Assembly: GCA_036399015.1 (NCBI GenBank)
Contig: DASWNW010000085.1
Coordinates: 8,732-72,731, forward strand
Direction: 5' to 3'
DNA from: QHVT01 sp036399015
GTDB lineage: Bacteria; Acidobacteriota; Thermoanaerobaculia; Gp7-AA8
Length of the DNA stretch: 64,000 nucleotides
The position numbers were made by a program, and so were the translations under genes. This document shows positions 17,745 to 27,388 of the stretch, piece by piece; the stretch's first letter is position 1, and every line of letters starts with the position of its first letter. The notes below the pieces were generated by a model. The model was given only the letters and a program-made list of their open reading frames with translations. It was not told the DNA's origin and searched no databases.

Positions 17745-20700
17745 TTAGAAGCGGACACCAAGCGAGAAGCGATAGGTGCGCGGGAGCTGATACGCACCGA
17801 GAACGCCACCCGGGAGCAGCGAGCCGCCAGTGGTCGGGGTCAGACCCTTCACACCGAAGTCAGCGGTCTTCTGCCAGATACCAACCGGCGCGTTGAGGTC
17901 GCCGACCGGGAACTGCTCCGCGCACGTGTGCGCCGCCGTGCCACGCGGGCACTCGACGTACGTGCCGGTGAACGGATTCACCGCGCGGATGACCGTGACG
18001 GTCGTCACCGGAACCTGCAGCGTGTCGCCGTTGAAGGCGTTCAGCAGCTCACCCTGCGCGAACAGGTTGATGCGGCCGAGCGGCAGGTTGTAGTTGATCG
18101 CCAGGTCGGTGTTGTGCGTGTCGTCCGTGCGGAACTCGCCACGGTCGCTGAAGTAGTACGAGTTGGTCGTGACCGGATCGAGGTAGCCGGGGTTCTCGCG
18201 GCAGGTCGGGCACGCCGTACCCTTCAGGACGCGGACGTTGGTCGAGACCGCCGAGTACGGCACGCCCGAGTCGTAGCGCTGGAGGAGCGAGACGTTGAAG
18301 GTACCGATCGGAGTCGGCTGGTCGTACGACACCCACGCGCGGGCCTTGTGACGCTGGTCCTGCAGGAGGTAGCCGACCGGGAAGCGGCGCTCGTAGCCGA
18401 GCAGCTCAGGGTACGAACGCGAGCCGGCGGCGGTCACAGGACCAGAGCCGGAGGTCTCACCTTCGATGTTGCCCTTGAGCGTCGACCACGTGTAGTTCGC
18501 GCCGAGGTTGAAGCGGTTGAAGAGGCGGTAGCTGCCCTGGAGCAGGAAGGCGCGGTACTTACGCTCGAACTCGTCGCTGTTCTCGACGAGCGCGACGTTC
18601 GTCTCGAACCCGACCAGCGGATCGACGACGGTGCCGGTCTGGAGGTTGACGAAGCTGGTGTAGAAGTTCGCCCACTCACGATCCTGGTAGTCGACGCGCA
18701 CGAAGCCGTTCGCGCCGATCTGGCTGCCGATACCGACCGTGTACTCGGTCACGTTCGGCGACTCGAGCGGGTCGCGGATCTGCGTGGAGATACCCGAGAC
18801 ACCGCCACCGCCGAAGATGGCCGGGTCGCGGTTCTGGAGGCCACCGACGGAAGTGAACCAGTTGAAGATCGTGTCGAGAGCCTGATCCGTGTTCTGGTTG
18901 ACGACGTCCGGACCGTAGTAGTACCAGTAGAGCTGCGACGGGCTACCGGCGCCCGAGGAGGCGTCGCCGACGTTGCCGTTGGCGATCTTCGAAGCGTAGA
19001 TGCTGTAGCTGGCGTTCGCACGAACACGGCCGTTGCCGAAGATGTCGTACGTCACGCCGAGGCGCGGGCTGATGCTGCTGTCGTCAGCGACCGAAAGGCC
19101 CTGCGAGTTCTCGCCCTTGTTCTGGTCGTAGCGCGCACCGAGGTTGAAGCTGAGGTGCTCGTTGAAGTCCCACTTGTCATTGACGAACAGCGACTGCGTG
19201 CGGAAGCTGTTGCCCTGCGACGACTGCAGGATCGGCCAGTAGATGATGATGCTGTTGCCGTTGCCGGGGATCGTCACGAGCAGCTCACCGTTGCTGCCGC
19301 GGGTGAGGTGGCTCGCCGACGAACCGTAGGTCAGGATCGAGAAGTCCGAAGCCGACTGGTGGTTGTCCGACTTCAGCATGTCCTCGTACGTCTCATAGCC
19401 GGCCGACAGGTTGTGCGTGCCGAGCGCGCCGCTGGAGAGGAAGTACGAGAGCTTCAGCTTGCCGTTCTCGTTGTTGCGCTCCTCAGGGAACGAGCAGGAG
19501 CCGCAGAAGACCGGGTAGCCCGCGCGGCCGCGGCCGACGAAGCTGATGTTGGTGCCGCGGTTCGGCGGAGCCGGCGCGTCAGCACCCGAGTTGACGAACG
19601 AGAAGTCCTGCTGGGCCCAGAGAGCCTCGACGAGCAGGTTGTCGGTGAGAACGCCGTTGTAGTTGCCGGTGATGAAGCGGTTCGGCAGGCTACGGGAGGC
19701 GTCGAGCACCTTCGCCTCGAGCGGCGTCTGGAACGGAACGTTCACCTGGTCGCGCGAGATGTCGAAGAACGTACCGACGAGGGTGTGGCGCGGGGTCACC
19801 TGACCCGTGAGCTTGACCTCGACGCGGGTCTCTTCGTCGCCACGGGTGTAGGCAACCGGCGAGGTCTCGTTGCTGACCTGACCGAAGCTGGCGTCCTGCT
19901 CCAGCGTGTAGTAACGGCCGGCCGTGAAGAACCACAGGCGGTCGCGAAGCAGGTAGCCACCGAGCGTGCCCTCGTAGATCGGCACGATCTCGCTGACCGG
20001 GCGCGGCTCGTTGAGCGGGCCCTGGGCAGTCCAGGCAGCGTTGTTGAGCGACGAGCGAAGGCTGCCCGTGAACTCGTTACCGCCCGACTTGGTGATGGCG
20101 CTGACCACGCCACCGGTGAAACGTCCGAACTCGGCCGAGATGGCGCCGGTCTGGACGGTCGTCTCCTGGATCGCGTCCTCGATGAAGAGGTTCTGCGGCT
20201 GACCGCGGAGAACTTCGTTGACGACCGCGCCGTCGACGGTGAACGTCGAGTCGTACGCGAAGCCGCCCGAGATGACCGTAGCGCCGGCCGGACCGTTCTG
20301 CGTGACGCCAGGCGCCAGGTTGACGGTACCGATCAGCGTACGCGCGACCGGCAGGTTGTCCACCAGGTCCGCATCGATGTTCGTCTGGATCTCAGACGTC
20401 TCGAGCGTCGCCGGTGCGCTCGCCGTGACGGTGATCGACTCCGTGACAGCCGACACCCTCAGGTCCGCATCGACACGCGTGGTACCCGACAGGGTGACCC
20501 GCGTGGTGCGCGTGACGGTCTGCAGGCCCTGCAGCTCGACACGCACAGTGTAATCCCCGGGGGGCAGCGCGGGGATGTTGTAGTTGCCGTTCGCGTCAGA
20601 GATCGCCGTACGGCTTCCCTGAGCCTGCGGCGATGTGACGGTGATGGTGGCACCGGGCAGCGGCGCGCCATCGCTCGTCACGGTTCCCGTCAGAGCGCCC

Positions 20701-20780
20701 GTAGTGGAGCTCTGCGCGAACACGCTGACGCTTGCGAGCAGGAGCATCGCAAGGACTGCGAGAAAGCGAGAAAACTTCAT
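17745..20780 (-). CDS. TonB-dependent receptor, Oar-like, with carboxypeptidase-regulatory domain
   Basis: A 1011-residue outer-membrane beta-barrel. A signal peptide (about 1-22, MKFSRFLAVLAMLLLASVSVFA) is followed by a CarboxypepD_reg beta-sandwich (about 25-105; GALTGTVTSDGAPLPGATITV, DANGNYNIPALPPGDYTV), a plug domain (about 115-235; FTVDGAVVNEVL, ISAEFGRFTGGVVSAITKSGGNEF) and a large barrel ending in RFSLGVRF with terminal Phe, as expected for BAM recognition. Family members import large substrates with TonB/ExbBD energy; the ligand here is unknown. The ATG at 20780 is set by an excellent AAAGGAGG ribosome-binding site. A strong terminator follows the gene. Confidence 0.94.
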   Translation of the reverse strand: MKFSRFLAVLAMLLLASVSVFAQSSTTGALTGTVTSDGAPLPGATITVTSPQAQGSRTAISDANGNYNIPALPPGDYTVRVELQGLQTVTRTTRVTLSGTTRVDADLRVSAVTESITVTASAPATLETSEIQTNIDADLVDNLPVARTLIGTVNLAPGVTQNGPAGATVISGGFAYDSTFTVDGAVVNEVLRGQPQNLFIEDAIQETTVQTGAISAEFGRFTGGVVSAITKSGGNEFTGSLRSSLNNAAWTAQGPLNEPRPVSEIVPIYEGTLGGYLLRDRLWFFTAGRYYTLEQDASFGQVSNETSPVAYTRGDEETRVEVKLTGQVTPRHTLVGTFFDISRDQVNVPFQTPLEAKVLDASRSLPNRFITGNYNGVLTDNLLVEALWAQQDFSFVNSGADAPAPPNRGTNISFVGRGRAGYPVFCGSCSFPEERNNENGKLKLSYFLSSGALGTHNLSAGYETYEDMLKSDNHQSASDFSILTYGSSASHLTRGSNGELLVTIPGNGNSIIIYWPILQSSQGNSFRTQSLFVNDKWDFNEHLSFNLGARYDQNKGENSQGLSVADDSSISPRLGVTYDIFGNGRVRANASYSIYASKIANGNVGDASSGAGSPSQLYWYYYGPDVVNQNTDQALDTIFNWFTSVGGLQNRDPAIFGGGGVSGISTQIRDPLESPNVTEYTVGIGSQIGANGFVRVDYQDREWANFYTSFVNLQTGTVVDPLVGFETNVALVENSDEFERKYRAFLLQGSYRLFNRFNLGANYTWSTLKGNIEGETSGSGPVTAAGSRSYPELLGYERRFPVGYLLQDQRHKARAWVSYDQPTPIGTFNVSLLQRYDSGVPYSAVSTNVRVLKGTACPTCRENPGYLDPVTTNSYYFSDRGEFRTDDTHNTDLAINYNLPLGRINLFAQGELLNAFNGDTLQVPVTTVTVIRAVNPFTGTYVECPRGTAAHTCAEQFPVGDLNAPVGIWQKTADFGVKGLTPTTGGSLLPGGVLGAYQLPRTYRFSLGVRF

Positions 20781-20956
20781 CCATTCCTCCTTTGGTTTTG
20801 GTGGCGTACCACCGGGTACGACCCTCTGCAGGATCGCACCCAAACTTGCCAATCCGGCCAAGTAGCTCCAGAGGCGCGACTTATATCATGTACGCCCGTT
20901 TCGACGGAAGACGGTTTGTTCGGGTTCTTGGATCGGCAGGCCCGGATTGTTGAACC

Positions 20957-21853
20957 TCAGTCCCGCAGCGCCCGCTCCAGCCCCGTCTCCACCCCAGGAG
21001 CCTCGAACGTGAACCCCTCCCGCTCCGCCCGCCTCGGAAACACCTTCTGTCCCGCGAGCAGCACCTCCTCGGCCATCTGCCCGAACATCGCCTTCAACGC
21101 GAACGCCGGCGCAGGCAGGAACGAGGGGCGCGACAAGGCACGCCCGAGGGCGCGCGCGAAGTCGCGATTCCGCACCGGCCGCGGTGCCGTGGCGTTGTAG
21201 ACGCCCCGCACGGACGCATGGTCGAGCGCCCACTCGATCATCCGCACCGCGTCCTCGCGCGCGATCCACGACAGCCACTGCTTCCCGCTCCCCACCGGAC
21301 CGCCCGCGCCGAACCGGAACGGCAGCGCCATCTTCTCCAGCGCGCCGCCTCCCTTCCCCAGCACCACGCCCAGTCGCAGCAGCACCACCCGCGTCTGCGG
21401 CTCCGCTTCCCGCGCCGCCGCCTCCCACCGCTCGACGAGCTGCGCCAGGAACCCGCCGCCGCGCGCCGAGGTCTCGTCCAGCTCCTCCTCGTCGCGGTCT
21501 CCATAGAAACCGACCGCCGAGGCGTTGACGAGCGTGCGGGCGCCCGGCGCGCGCCGCAGCGCCTCGACGAGCGCGCCGGTCGCATGCAGCCGGCTGTCGA
21601 TGAGGCGCCGCTTGCGCGCCTCGGTCCAGCGCCCCTCGCCGACGTTCTCGCCGGCGAGGTTGATCACGGCGTCCGCCGTCGCCACCTCGTTCGACCAGGC
21701 GCCCTGCGACCGCGCGTCCCACTCCACCGGACGGCCCGCACGGACCCGGGAGGCATCGCGCGTCAGCACCGCGACGTCGTCGCCGCGGGCGATCAGGCGC
21801 CGCACCAGGGGCTCACCAAGGAATCCGCTGCCGCCGGCCACGACGATCTTCAT
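20957..21853 (-). CDS. TIGR01777/SDR39U1-type NAD-dependent epimerase
   Basis: A 298-residue short-chain dehydrogenase-fold protein with the N-terminal nucleotide-binding GGSGFLGEPLVRRL, the middle INLAGENVGEGRW stretch and the LVNASAVGFYGDR segment typical of this family (YfcH-like), plus a C-terminal DUF1731-like tail (about 250-298, VLLAGQKVFPRRAEREGFTF). The family is often annotated as nucleoside-diphosphate-sugar epimerase, but the substrate is not known. It lies downstream of tsaD with a terminator hairpin between them, so it is probably a separate transcript. The 176 bp between its end and the TonB receptor start holds that gene's leader. Confidence 0.9.
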   Translation of the reverse strand: MKIVVAGGSGFLGEPLVRRLIARGDDVAVLTRDASRVRAGRPVEWDARSQGAWSNEVATADAVINLAGENVGEGRWTEARKRRLIDSRLHATGALVEALRRAPGARTLVNASAVGFYGDRDEEELDETSARGGGFLAQLVERWEAAAREAEPQTRVVLLRLGVVLGKGGGALEKMALPFRFGAGGPVGSGKQWLSWIAREDAVRMIEWALDHASVRGVYNATAPRPVRNRDFARALGRALSRPSFLPAPAFALKAMFGQMAEEVLLAGQKVFPRRAEREGFTFEAPGVETGLERALRD

Positions 21854-21870
21854 CCTTTGATTCTATGGCC

Positions 21871-21910
21871 ATAAAAGCAAACCGCCGCCGGTCTGCCCAC
21901 CGGCGGCGGT
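21871..21910 (-). terminator. Terminator hairpin downstream of tsaD
   Basis: Perfect 12-bp arms ACCGCCGCCGGT (21881-21892) and ACCGGCGGCGGT (21899-21910) flank a 6-nt loop. On the minus strand the stem is followed by a T-rich tract (TTTGCTTTTAT), about 95 bp after the tsaD stop. Confidence 0.75.
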
Positions 21911-22004
21911 CGCTTACAGTCAGGAGGGAAGTGGAGGATGGGGATTGGGTTTCGTTCGTTCTCGCTTCAAAAGGTTTGACGCTTCACGCGGCGAAAGGTT
22001 TCGC

Positions 22005-23027
22005 TCAGGAGACCCGCGATCGCGCCGAAACGCGCCTTGGATCGATTGCGTCACCTTTTTGTAACCCCGCGAACGCAATCATCGCGGCGTTGTCGGTGCA
22101 GTACCGCTTCTCCGGCAGGCGCACCACCAGCCCCCGCTCCGTCCCCCACGCCGCCATCCGGTCCCGGATCAAGCCGTTCGCCGCCACGCCCCCCGCCACC
22201 GCCACCTCGGTCGGCTTCTCCCCCTCCAGCCGGCCCCAGACCGAGTCGAGCCGGTCGAAGAGCTGCGCCGCGAGCGCTTCCTGGAACGTCGCGCAGAAGT
22301 CCGCCAGCGCCTGCGCATCCCCGTCGATACGGATCGCGTGCTCGCGCGCGAGGCGGATCGCCCCCGCCTTGATGCCGCTGTACGAAAAGTCGAGCGAGTC
22401 CTCTTTCGAGAACTGCGCGATCGGGAACGGGAACCGTTTGCGGTCGGCGTTGCCGCCGCGCCCGTGCTTCTCGATCTGCGGCCCGCCGGGATACGGCAGG
22501 CCGATGAACTTCGCCACCTTGTCGAAGGTCTCGCCGATGGCGTCGTCGCGCGTGCGGTTGATCTGCCGCACGTCGCTGCCCCGCACGTCGTAGATCGCGG
22601 AGTGCCCGCCGGAGATCACCAGCGACAGGAATCGCGCCGGCAGCGGCAGCGCCGCCCCCTCCTTCTGCAGGTAGGGCGAGTAGATGTGCCCCTCGAGGTG
22701 ATTGACCGGCACGATCGGCACGCCGAGCCCGTACGCCAGCCCCTGCGCGCCCGCCACCCCTACCAGGAGCGCGCCGATGAGACCCGGCCCCGACGTGACG
22801 GCGATCGAGTCGATGTCGCTCCACTGCACGTTGACGTCGTTGAGCGCGCGCCCGACGAGCGGAAAGAGATGCTGCAGATGCTCGCGCGAGGCGATCTCCG
22901 GCACGACGCCGCCGAACGGCTGGTGCCGCTCGATCTGGGACGCAATCAGGTTCGCCCGCACGCTGCCGTCGCGCTCGAGCAGCGCGACCGAGGTTTCATC
23001 ACAGGAGGTTTCGATTCCAAGGATCAT
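22005..23027 (-). CDS. tsaD: tRNA N6-adenosine threonylcarbamoyltransferase TsaD
   Basis: The catalytic subunit for t6A modification at position 37 of ANN-decoding tRNAs. The 340-residue protein is full length: MILGIETSCDETSVALL at the N-terminus, the metal-binding HLEGH (about 110-114), SGGHSAIYDV, and GGVAANGLIRDRM with CTDNAAMIA near the C-terminus. All family motifs are intact. It is divergent from valS with 41 bp between starts, and followed by a terminator hairpin. Partners TsaB, TsaC and TsaE are not in the window. Confidence 0.97.
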   Translation of the reverse strand: MILGIETSCDETSVALLERDGSVRANLIASQIERHQPFGGVVPEIASREHLQHLFPLVGRALNDVNVQWSDIDSIAVTSGPGLIGALLVGVAGAQGLAYGLGVPIVPVNHLEGHIYSPYLQKEGAALPLPARFLSLVISGGHSAIYDVRGSDVRQINRTRDDAIGETFDKVAKFIGLPYPGGPQIEKHGRGGNADRKRFPFPIAQFSKEDSLDFSYSGIKAGAIRLAREHAIRIDGDAQALADFCATFQEALAAQLFDRLDSVWGRLEGEKPTEVAVAGGVAANGLIRDRMAAWGTERGLVVRLPEKRYCTDNAAMIAFAGLQKGDAIDPRRVSARSRVS

Positions 23028-23049
23028 CAGACGTCCACAACAACGACTC

Positions 23050-23055
23050 TATAAT
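23050..23055 (+). promoter_or_regulatory. Candidate -10 element for valS
   Basis: A consensus TATAAT lies 14 bp upstream of the valS start in the 41-bp gap to divergent tsaD. No good -35 hexamer is seen at 17 bp, so support is partial. The transcript leader would be very short. Confidence 0.4.
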
Positions 23056-23068
23056 CCGCCACTCCACG

Positions 23069-25711
23069 ATGAAAGAAGAGTTAGCCAAACGATACGAGCC
23101 CACTGAATTCGAGCAGCGGATCTACGCCTTCTGGGAAGAGGGCGGCTACTTCACGCCGGTCGCCGACCCCGACCGTCCGAAGTTCTCGATCGTCATCCCG
23201 CCGCCGAACGTCACCGGCCGCCTGCACATCGGCCACGCGCTCGTGAACACGCTGCAGGACATCATCGTCCGCTGGAAGCGGATGTCCGGCTTCAACACGC
23301 TCTGGGTCCCCGGCACCGACCACGCCGGCATCGCCACGCAGTTGATGGTGGAGCGGCAGCTCGAGAAGGAAGGCACGTCCCGCTTCGATCTCGGCCGCGA
23401 CAAATTCGTCGAGCGCGTCTGGCAGTGGAAGGAGCAGCACTCCACCGAGATCAAGGACCAGCTCACCCGCCTCGGCGCGTCGGCCGACTGGACGCGCGAG
23501 CGCTTCACGCTCGATGAAGGACTCTCGCGCGCCGTCCGCTACGTCTTCGTGAAGCTGTACGAGGACGGACTGATCTACCGCGACCTGGCGATGGTGAACT
23601 GGTGCCCCCGCTGCCGCACCGCCATCTCCGACGTGGAGGTGGAGTTCAAGGAGCGCAACGGAAAACTCTGGCACATCGACTATCCCGTCGAAGGCACCGA
23701 CCGCAGGCTCACCGTCGCCACGACACGGCCGGAGACGATGCTCGGCGACACCGGCGTGGCCGTGCACCCGGAGGATGAGCGGTACCGCGACCTCATCGGC
23801 AGGCACGTCATCCTTCCGCTCGTGAACCGCCGCATCCCGGTGGTCGGCGACGCGATCCTGGTCGACCGCGAGTTCGGCACCGGCGTCGTCAAGGTCACGC
23901 CGTCGCACGACCGCAACGACTACGAGGCCGGCATCCGGAACAACCTGCCGCAACTGCAGGTCATCGGCGAGGAAGGCCGCATGACCGAAGCCGCCGGCGC
24001 GGACTTCAGCGGCCTCGATCGCAAGGAAGCGCGCGCGAAAGCGGTCGAGCAACTGCGCGAGCAGGGCTTCCTCGTCAAGATCGAGGATCACGTGCACAAC
24101 GTCGGCGTGCACGGCAAGTGCGACACCGACATCGAGCCGATGATCTCCCGACAGTGGTTCGTGAAGATCGAGCCGCTCGCCCGGCCGGCGATCGAGGCGG
24201 TGCGCAGCGGCGACATCACCATCACGCCGCAGACCTGGGAGGCGACCTACTTCAACTGGATGGAGAACATCCACGACTGGACGATCTCCCGCCAGCTCTG
24301 GTGGGGCCACCGCATCCCCGCGTTCCACTGCCCGAACGGCCACACCAGCGTCTCGGTGGACGACATCACCACGTGCCCCGAGTGCGGCGCGCCGGTGAAG
24401 CAGGAGACCGACGTCCTCGACACCTGGTTCTCATCGGGCCTCTGGCCGTTCTCGACGATGGGCTGGACCGGACCGGAGTCGGAGAAGGACGCGACCGACT
24501 ACCAGATCTTCTACCCGACCGACACGCTCATCACCGGCTTCGACATCCTCTTCTTCTGGGTGGCGCGCATGATCATGTTCGGCCTGCGCTTCACCGGGAA
24601 GGCGCCCTTCCGCCAGGTGTTCCTCAACGGCCTGGTGCGCGACGAGCAGGGGCAGAAGATGTCGAAGACGAAGGGGAACGTCATCGACCCGCTCGACGTG
24701 GTGAACGAGGTCGGCGCCGACGCGCTCCGCTTCACGCTCGCCGTCAGCGCCACCGGCCGCGACATCCCCCTCGGCAAGTCGCGCATCCAGGGCTACTCCG
24801 CGTTCGTGAACAAGATCTGGAACGCGGCGCGCTTCGCGATGATGCACATCGACACCGAGCTGCGCGACGCGGAGCACATCGAGCGCGACAGCCTGCGCAC
24901 CGTCGAGCGCTGGATCCTCTCGCGCCTCAACACCGTCACGCGCGAGGTGAACAAACAGCTCTCGCTCTTCCGCTTCGACGAGGCGGCGAGCGCTCTCTAT
25001 CAATTCTTCTGGCACGAGTTCTGTGACTGGTACATCGAGATGGCGAAGCCGGTGCTCCTCGGCCGGCACGGGAGCGAGGACGACCGCCGCCTCGCGAAAC
25101 GGGTGCTGCTCGAGGTGCTCGACCGCTCGCTGCGCCTCCTGCATCCGTTCATGCCGTTCGTCACCGAGGAGATCTGGCTGAAGCTCGGCGGAGTCGAGCC
25201 GTCCGTCATGGTCGCGCCCTACCCGGTGCCGGAGGAGGTGCTCGAGGATCCCGACGCCGAGCGGCTCGCCTCCGCGGTGAAGGCGATCATCACCACCGTC
25301 CGCAACGTGCGCGCGGAGCGCGGCTTCACGCCGAAGGACCGCTTCACGCTGTACATCCGCGGCAACCGCGATCGCGAGTCGAACTTCTTCCGCGAGTACG
25401 CCTACCTGCTGCTCGAGCTGGCGCGTCTCGACGCGGTCGACGTCGAGTCCGAGCCGCCCGCCGGCACGCACCACGACGTGGTCGAGGGCTTCCACATCGC
25501 CATCCTCTTCCCCGAGAAGCAGGTGTCGCAGGAGCAGCTAGACCGGGTGAAGCGGGAGATCGAGAAGACCCGCGGCGAGCTCGCCTCCATCGAGGGGAAG
25601 CTCGCCAACGAACAGTTCATGAAGAACGCGCCCGCAAACATCGTCGACGGCGCGCGCGCCCGCGAGACGGAGCTGCGCGCCAGGCTGGAGAAGCTGCAGC
25701 AGAACCAATGA
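23069..25711 (+). CDS. valS: Valyl-tRNA synthetase
   Basis: A class I aminoacyl-tRNA synthetase of 880 residues that charges tRNA-Val. The N-terminus carries PPPNVTGRLHIGHAL with the HIGH motif at about 53-56. The editing (CP1) domain follows (about 200-350, with TTRPETMLGDTGVAVHPED). The KMSKS loop reads KMSKTKGN at about residue 530. A tRNA-binding anticodon domain precedes a C-terminal coiled coil (about 815-880, QEQLDRVKREIEKTRGEL) typical of ValRS. Its last bases overlap the birA start by four (ATGA). Confidence 0.97.
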   Translation: MKEELAKRYEPTEFEQRIYAFWEEGGYFTPVADPDRPKFSIVIPPPNVTGRLHIGHALVNTLQDIIVRWKRMSGFNTLWVPGTDHAGIATQLMVERQLEKEGTSRFDLGRDKFVERVWQWKEQHSTEIKDQLTRLGASADWTRERFTLDEGLSRAVRYVFVKLYEDGLIYRDLAMVNWCPRCRTAISDVEVEFKERNGKLWHIDYPVEGTDRRLTVATTRPETMLGDTGVAVHPEDERYRDLIGRHVILPLVNRRIPVVGDAILVDREFGTGVVKVTPSHDRNDYEAGIRNNLPQLQVIGEEGRMTEAAGADFSGLDRKEARAKAVEQLREQGFLVKIEDHVHNVGVHGKCDTDIEPMISRQWFVKIEPLARPAIEAVRSGDITITPQTWEATYFNWMENIHDWTISRQLWWGHRIPAFHCPNGHTSVSVDDITTCPECGAPVKQETDVLDTWFSSGLWPFSTMGWTGPESEKDATDYQIFYPTDTLITGFDILFFWVARMIMFGLRFTGKAPFRQVFLNGLVRDEQGQKMSKTKGNVIDPLDVVNEVGADALRFTLAVSATGRDIPLGKSRIQGYSAFVNKIWNAARFAMMHIDTELRDAEHIERDSLRTVERWILSRLNTVTREVNKQLSLFRFDEAASALYQFFWHEFCDWYIEMAKPVLLGRHGSEDDRRLAKRVLLEVLDRSLRLLHPFMPFVTEEIWLKLGGVEPSVMVAPYPVPEEVLEDPDAERLASAVKAIITTVRNVRAERGFTPKDRFTLYIRGNRDRESNFFREYAYLLLELARLDAVDVESEPPAGTHHDVVEGFHIAILFPEKQVSQEQLDRVKREIEKTRGELASIEGKLANEQFMKNAPANIVDGARARETELRARLEKLQQNQ

Positions 25712-26478
25712 TCGACATCAACACGCGCGAAGTCGTCCACCGCCTGCGGACCCTCGAGTCGCTGGCAGTGATCCCGCGCGTGGCGTCGACGAACATGATC
25801 GCCCGGCGCATCGTCACCGAGTGCATCGACAACGAGCTGTCGCTCCCGCAGGCGATGATCATCGCCGGCGAGCAGTTCGCCGGCCGGGGCCGCAACGACC
25901 GGCAGTGGTCCTCCCCCGCCGGCAAGGGGATCTACGCCACGACGCTGCTCAGCCGCCCCCTGCGCGAGCTGCCGGTCGTGCCGCTGGCGATCGCGAACAT
26001 CGTGGCCTCCTACCTGCGCGAGACGTACGGCATCGACGCGCGCATCAAGTGGCCGAACGACGTCCTCGTCGGCGGGCGCAAGATCGCCGGCATCCTCATC
26101 GAGGCGCGGGTGCAGGAAGAGCGCGTCTTCCTCCTGGTCGGCACCGGCATCAACGTCGAGCCGGTCGCCGGCGACGACCGCCCGAACGCCGTCTCCATCA
26201 GCGAAGTCTCGCCGCGCGGCTTCACCGGCATCGAGACCGCCACGCTCGCCTTCGTCGAGCACATGGACGAGCGCCTCTCGCTCCCCTTCGACCACGACGA
26301 GGTCCTCGCCGCCTGGCGCGAGCGGTCGGTGCACAAGCCGGGCGACAGGATCCACTGCGTGATCGGCGCGAAGACCGTGACGGGGACCTGGGTGGGCATC
26401 GACGAGCACGGGCGGGCGGTGCTGAACGCGCCCGAGGGCCGCATCGCCGTGTCGGCCGGGGACTTGTTTCTCGCCTGA
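25708..26478 (+). CDS. birA: Biotin--[acetyl-CoA-carboxylase] ligase (short form)
   Basis: Attaches biotin to carboxylase carrier domains. The 256-residue protein has the catalytic GEQFAGRGRNDRQWSSPAGKG loop (residues about 52-72; the biotinyl-AMP-binding GRGRxxxxW) and IKWPNDVLVGGRKIAGILIE (about 112-131) with the catalytic Lys. A C-terminal SH3-like domain (about 205-256) follows. There is no N-terminal HTH domain, so it is a group I ligase without repressor function. It is translationally coupled to valS. A biotin transporter gene, bioY, lies about 4 kb downstream. Confidence 0.94.
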   Translation: MIDINTREVVHRLRTLESLAVIPRVASTNMIARRIVTECIDNELSLPQAMIIAGEQFAGRGRNDRQWSSPAGKGIYATTLLSRPLRELPVVPLAIANIVASYLRETYGIDARIKWPNDVLVGGRKIAGILIEARVQEERVFLLVGTGINVEPVAGDDRPNAVSISEVSPRGFTGIETATLAFVEHMDERLSLPFDHDEVLAAWRERSVHKPGDRIHCVIGAKTVTGTWVGIDEHGRAVLNAPEGRIAVSAGDLFLA

Positions 26479-26481
26479 ATG

Positions 26482-26589
26482 GTTGCGTGTCGCGCGTTGC
26501 GCGTTGCCCGGGCTTTCTCGTCCAGGCGAAACGGCCCGAGTAACTCGCAACACGCAACGCGCAAGGTCGGGCAACCGGCAACTGGTAAC
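26482..26589. repeat. Inverted heptamer-array element E (GTTGCGC type)
   Basis: Four tandem words (GTTGCGT, GTCGCGC, GTTGCGC, GTTGCCC; 26482-26509) face six inverse-complement words (TCGCAAC, ACGCAAC, GCGCAAG, GGGCAAC, CGGCAAC, TGGTAAC; 26545-26589, one 3-bp insertion) across 35 bp. It fills the birA-coaX gap and ends 10 bp before the coaX start. Confidence 0.9.
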
Positions 26590-26599
26590 ATCAATCAAC

Positions 26600-27388
26600 G
26601 TGTCGTCCAACCTCCTCGTCGTCGACCTCGGCAACACGAACCTCGTCCTCGGCATCTATCGCGGCGCGGAGCTGATCAACTCCTGGCGCCTCGCCACCGC
26701 GCGCGAGCGCACCGCCGACGAATACGGCATCCTCGCCCGCCAGCTCGTTGGTGACGCGATCCACAACAACCTCGAGGGGGCGATCGTCGCCTCGGTCGTG
26801 CCGCCGCTGAACAGCGCCATGACCTTCATGATCCGCAAGTACTTCGGGATCGAGCCGCTGTTCGTCGAGCCGGGAGTGAAGACCGGCGTGGCCATCCACG
26901 TCGACAACCCCGCGGAGGTCGGCGCCGACCGCATCGTGAACTGCGCCGCGGCGCACGAGCGCTACGGCGGTCCGACGGTGATCGTCGACTTCGGCACCGC
27001 CACCACCTTCGACGTCGTCACCGCCAACGCGGAGTTCATCGGCGGCGTCATCGCGCCGGGCCTGAACATCTCCGCCGAGGCGCTGTTCGCGCGCGCAGCG
27101 CGACTCCCGCGCGTCGACATCCGCAAGCCCGATCACGTCATCGGGACGAACACCGTCGTCAACATGCAGTCCGGCATCTACTTCGGCTACCTCGGACTGG
27201 TCGACGGCATCCTCGCCCGCATCCGCAGGGAAGTGCCCGACCTCAAGCGCGTCGTCGCGACCGGCGGACTGGCCACGCTGTTCGCCGAAGACAGCGAGCA
27301 TATCGACGAGGTGGATCCGGAGCTCACACTGAAGGGCCTCAAGATCATCTATGACCGCAATCGGACCTCCCGGCGCTCCCGCAAATGA
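26600..27388 (+). CDS. coaX: Type III pantothenate kinase
   Basis: The first step of coenzyme A synthesis, phosphorylation of pantothenate. The 262-residue protein starts VSSNLLVVDLGNTNLVLGIY, the phosphate-binding DxGNT signature of CoaX, and has GADRIVNCAAAHERYGGPTVIVDFGTATTFDVV split over about 106-140, and VVATGGLATLFA near the end. The GTG at 26600 is preferred: the upstream in-frame extension to 26483 is encoded by repeat element E and is not family-like. The last four bases overlap the ggt start (ATGA). Confidence 0.93.
   Translation: MSSNLLVVDLGNTNLVLGIYRGAELINSWRLATARERTADEYGILARQLVGDAIHNNLEGAIVASVVPPLNSAMTFMIRKYFGIEPLFVEPGVKTGVAIHVDNPAEVGADRIVNCAAAHERYGGPTVIVDFGTATTFDVVTANAEFIGGVIAPGLNISAEALFARAARLPRVDIRKPDHVIGTNTVVNMQSGIYFGYLGLVDGILARIRREVPDLKRVVATGGLATLFAEDSEHIDEVDPELTLKGLKIIYDRNRTSRRSRK

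Noticed and set aside
17928..21200. A 1090-residue plus-strand open frame antisense to the TonB receptor
   Set aside because: It is the mirror of a high-GC coding sequence, rich in Arg, Val, Asp and Ala, with no domain, signal or ribosome-binding site.
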